Positions 63,817 through 64,000 of a stretch of 64,000 nucleotides of DNA are shown piece after piece (positions within the stretch are counted from its first letter, which is position 1; every line of letters starts with the position of its first letter). The translations under genes were made by a program, and so were the position numbers. Location of the stretch: the NCBI GenBank assembly GCA_000179315.1, contig ADZZ01000698.1, positions 19,524 through 83,523 on the forward strand, given 5' to 3'. The DNA is from a delta proteobacterium NaphS2 (GTDB lineage Bacteria > Desulfobacterota > DSM-4660 > Desulfatiglandales > Desulfatiglandaceae). The notes below the pieces were generated by a model. That model saw nothing but the letters and a program-made list of their open reading frames with translations, was not told the origin of the DNA and searched no databases.

Positions 63817-64000
63817 ATGATTATCGAAACGAAATACGGTAAACGGTTTGATACGGATCGGGACCTGACGGCGCCCGAAAGACATATTCTACAAAAACTC
63901 TTTGCGTGGGAAACCATGGCGGAGAGCATTGTGCAGTTTAGAGAAAAGAAAACGAAAGCCCTAGACGACGGCTGGAATGGGTCGGGCCCCATTGTTGCGA
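63817..64000 (+). CDS. Hypothetical protein, 3' end outside window
   Basis: The first 61 residues of a gene starting MIIETKYGKRFDTDRDLTAPER, then HILQKLFAWETMAESI. The ATG has GGAG 6 bases upstream and a good promoter before that. The visible part is soluble, with charged helices and no recognisable domain. It may be a conserved small protein of sulfate reducers, but I cannot name it. Being behind a terminator and its own promoter, it is a separate unit from metF. Confidence 0.7.
   Translation, partial: MIIETKYGKRFDTDRDLTAPERHILQKLFAWETMAESIVQFREKKTKALDDGWNGSGPIVA

Overview
The window looks like a chromosome segment of a strictly anaerobic Desulfobacterota (delta-proteobacterial) sulfate reducer or close relative. 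The best evidence is the right-hand operon, a flavin/Fe-S heterodisulfide-reductase-like protein, MvhD, MetV and MetF, which is the methylenetetrahydrofolate reductase module of a Wood-Ljungdahl pathway. Several [4Fe-4S] and radical-SAM enzymes and delta-proteobacterial-looking housekeeping genes agree with this. No tRNA, rRNA, CRISPR array or complete insertion sequence was seen.

Layout. 1-704: end of hflX. 0.9-7.4 kb: a 2,050-residue secreted Ig/NHL/RHS protein (minus strand) followed by a small DUF4190-like membrane protein. 8-16.2 kb: ordinary genes (EamA permease, PEBP-like protein, MscS channel, metallo-hydrolase, DnaJ protein, B12-binding radical SAM protein, PlsC-type acyltransferase, DsbA-like protein) plus the remnant of an acyl-CoA synthetase. 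16.4-32.3 kb: a complete type 1 BREX phage-defence operon on the minus strand, read from a good sigma-70-like promoter at 32.3 kb in the order brxA, brxB, brxC, an unrecognised 155-residue protein, pglX, an AAA ATPase, a DUF4276 protein, pglZ and brxL. The ATPase/DUF4276 pair and the 155-residue gene are not part of the six-gene BREX core and are the main candidates for new biology here. 32.4-47.2 kb: CDF transporter, old-yellow-enzyme/FAD reductase, DnaJ/DUF1232 protein, RmlD-like reductase, TPR protein, a small lipoprotein, M23 peptidase, secA, argJ, manC, a methyltransferase, a metallo-hydrolase with an internal deletion, and a polyprenyl synthase. 47.9-54.8 kb: a six-gene efflux operon (outer membrane factor, K+ channel, cation/H+ antiporter, DUF1656, HlyD, FUSC). 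54.8-56.0 kb: a cluster of gene remnants (rsgA, lipoprotein, EFR1-type ferredoxin). 56.1-63.7 kb: rimO, a COG1856-like radical SAM protein, and the hdrA-mvhD-metV-metF operon ending in a clear terminator. A new gene starts at 63.8 kb and leaves the window.

A recurring theme is gene decay by deletion. Acyl-CoA synthetase, hotdog thioesterase, RNase Z-like hydrolase, RsgA and ferredoxin copies have each lost internal or terminal parts. Next to the thioesterase remnant lies a folded element resembling the right end of an IS200/IS605 transposon, directly at the start codon of the efflux operon. All family names are from reading the translated sequence; no database search was run.
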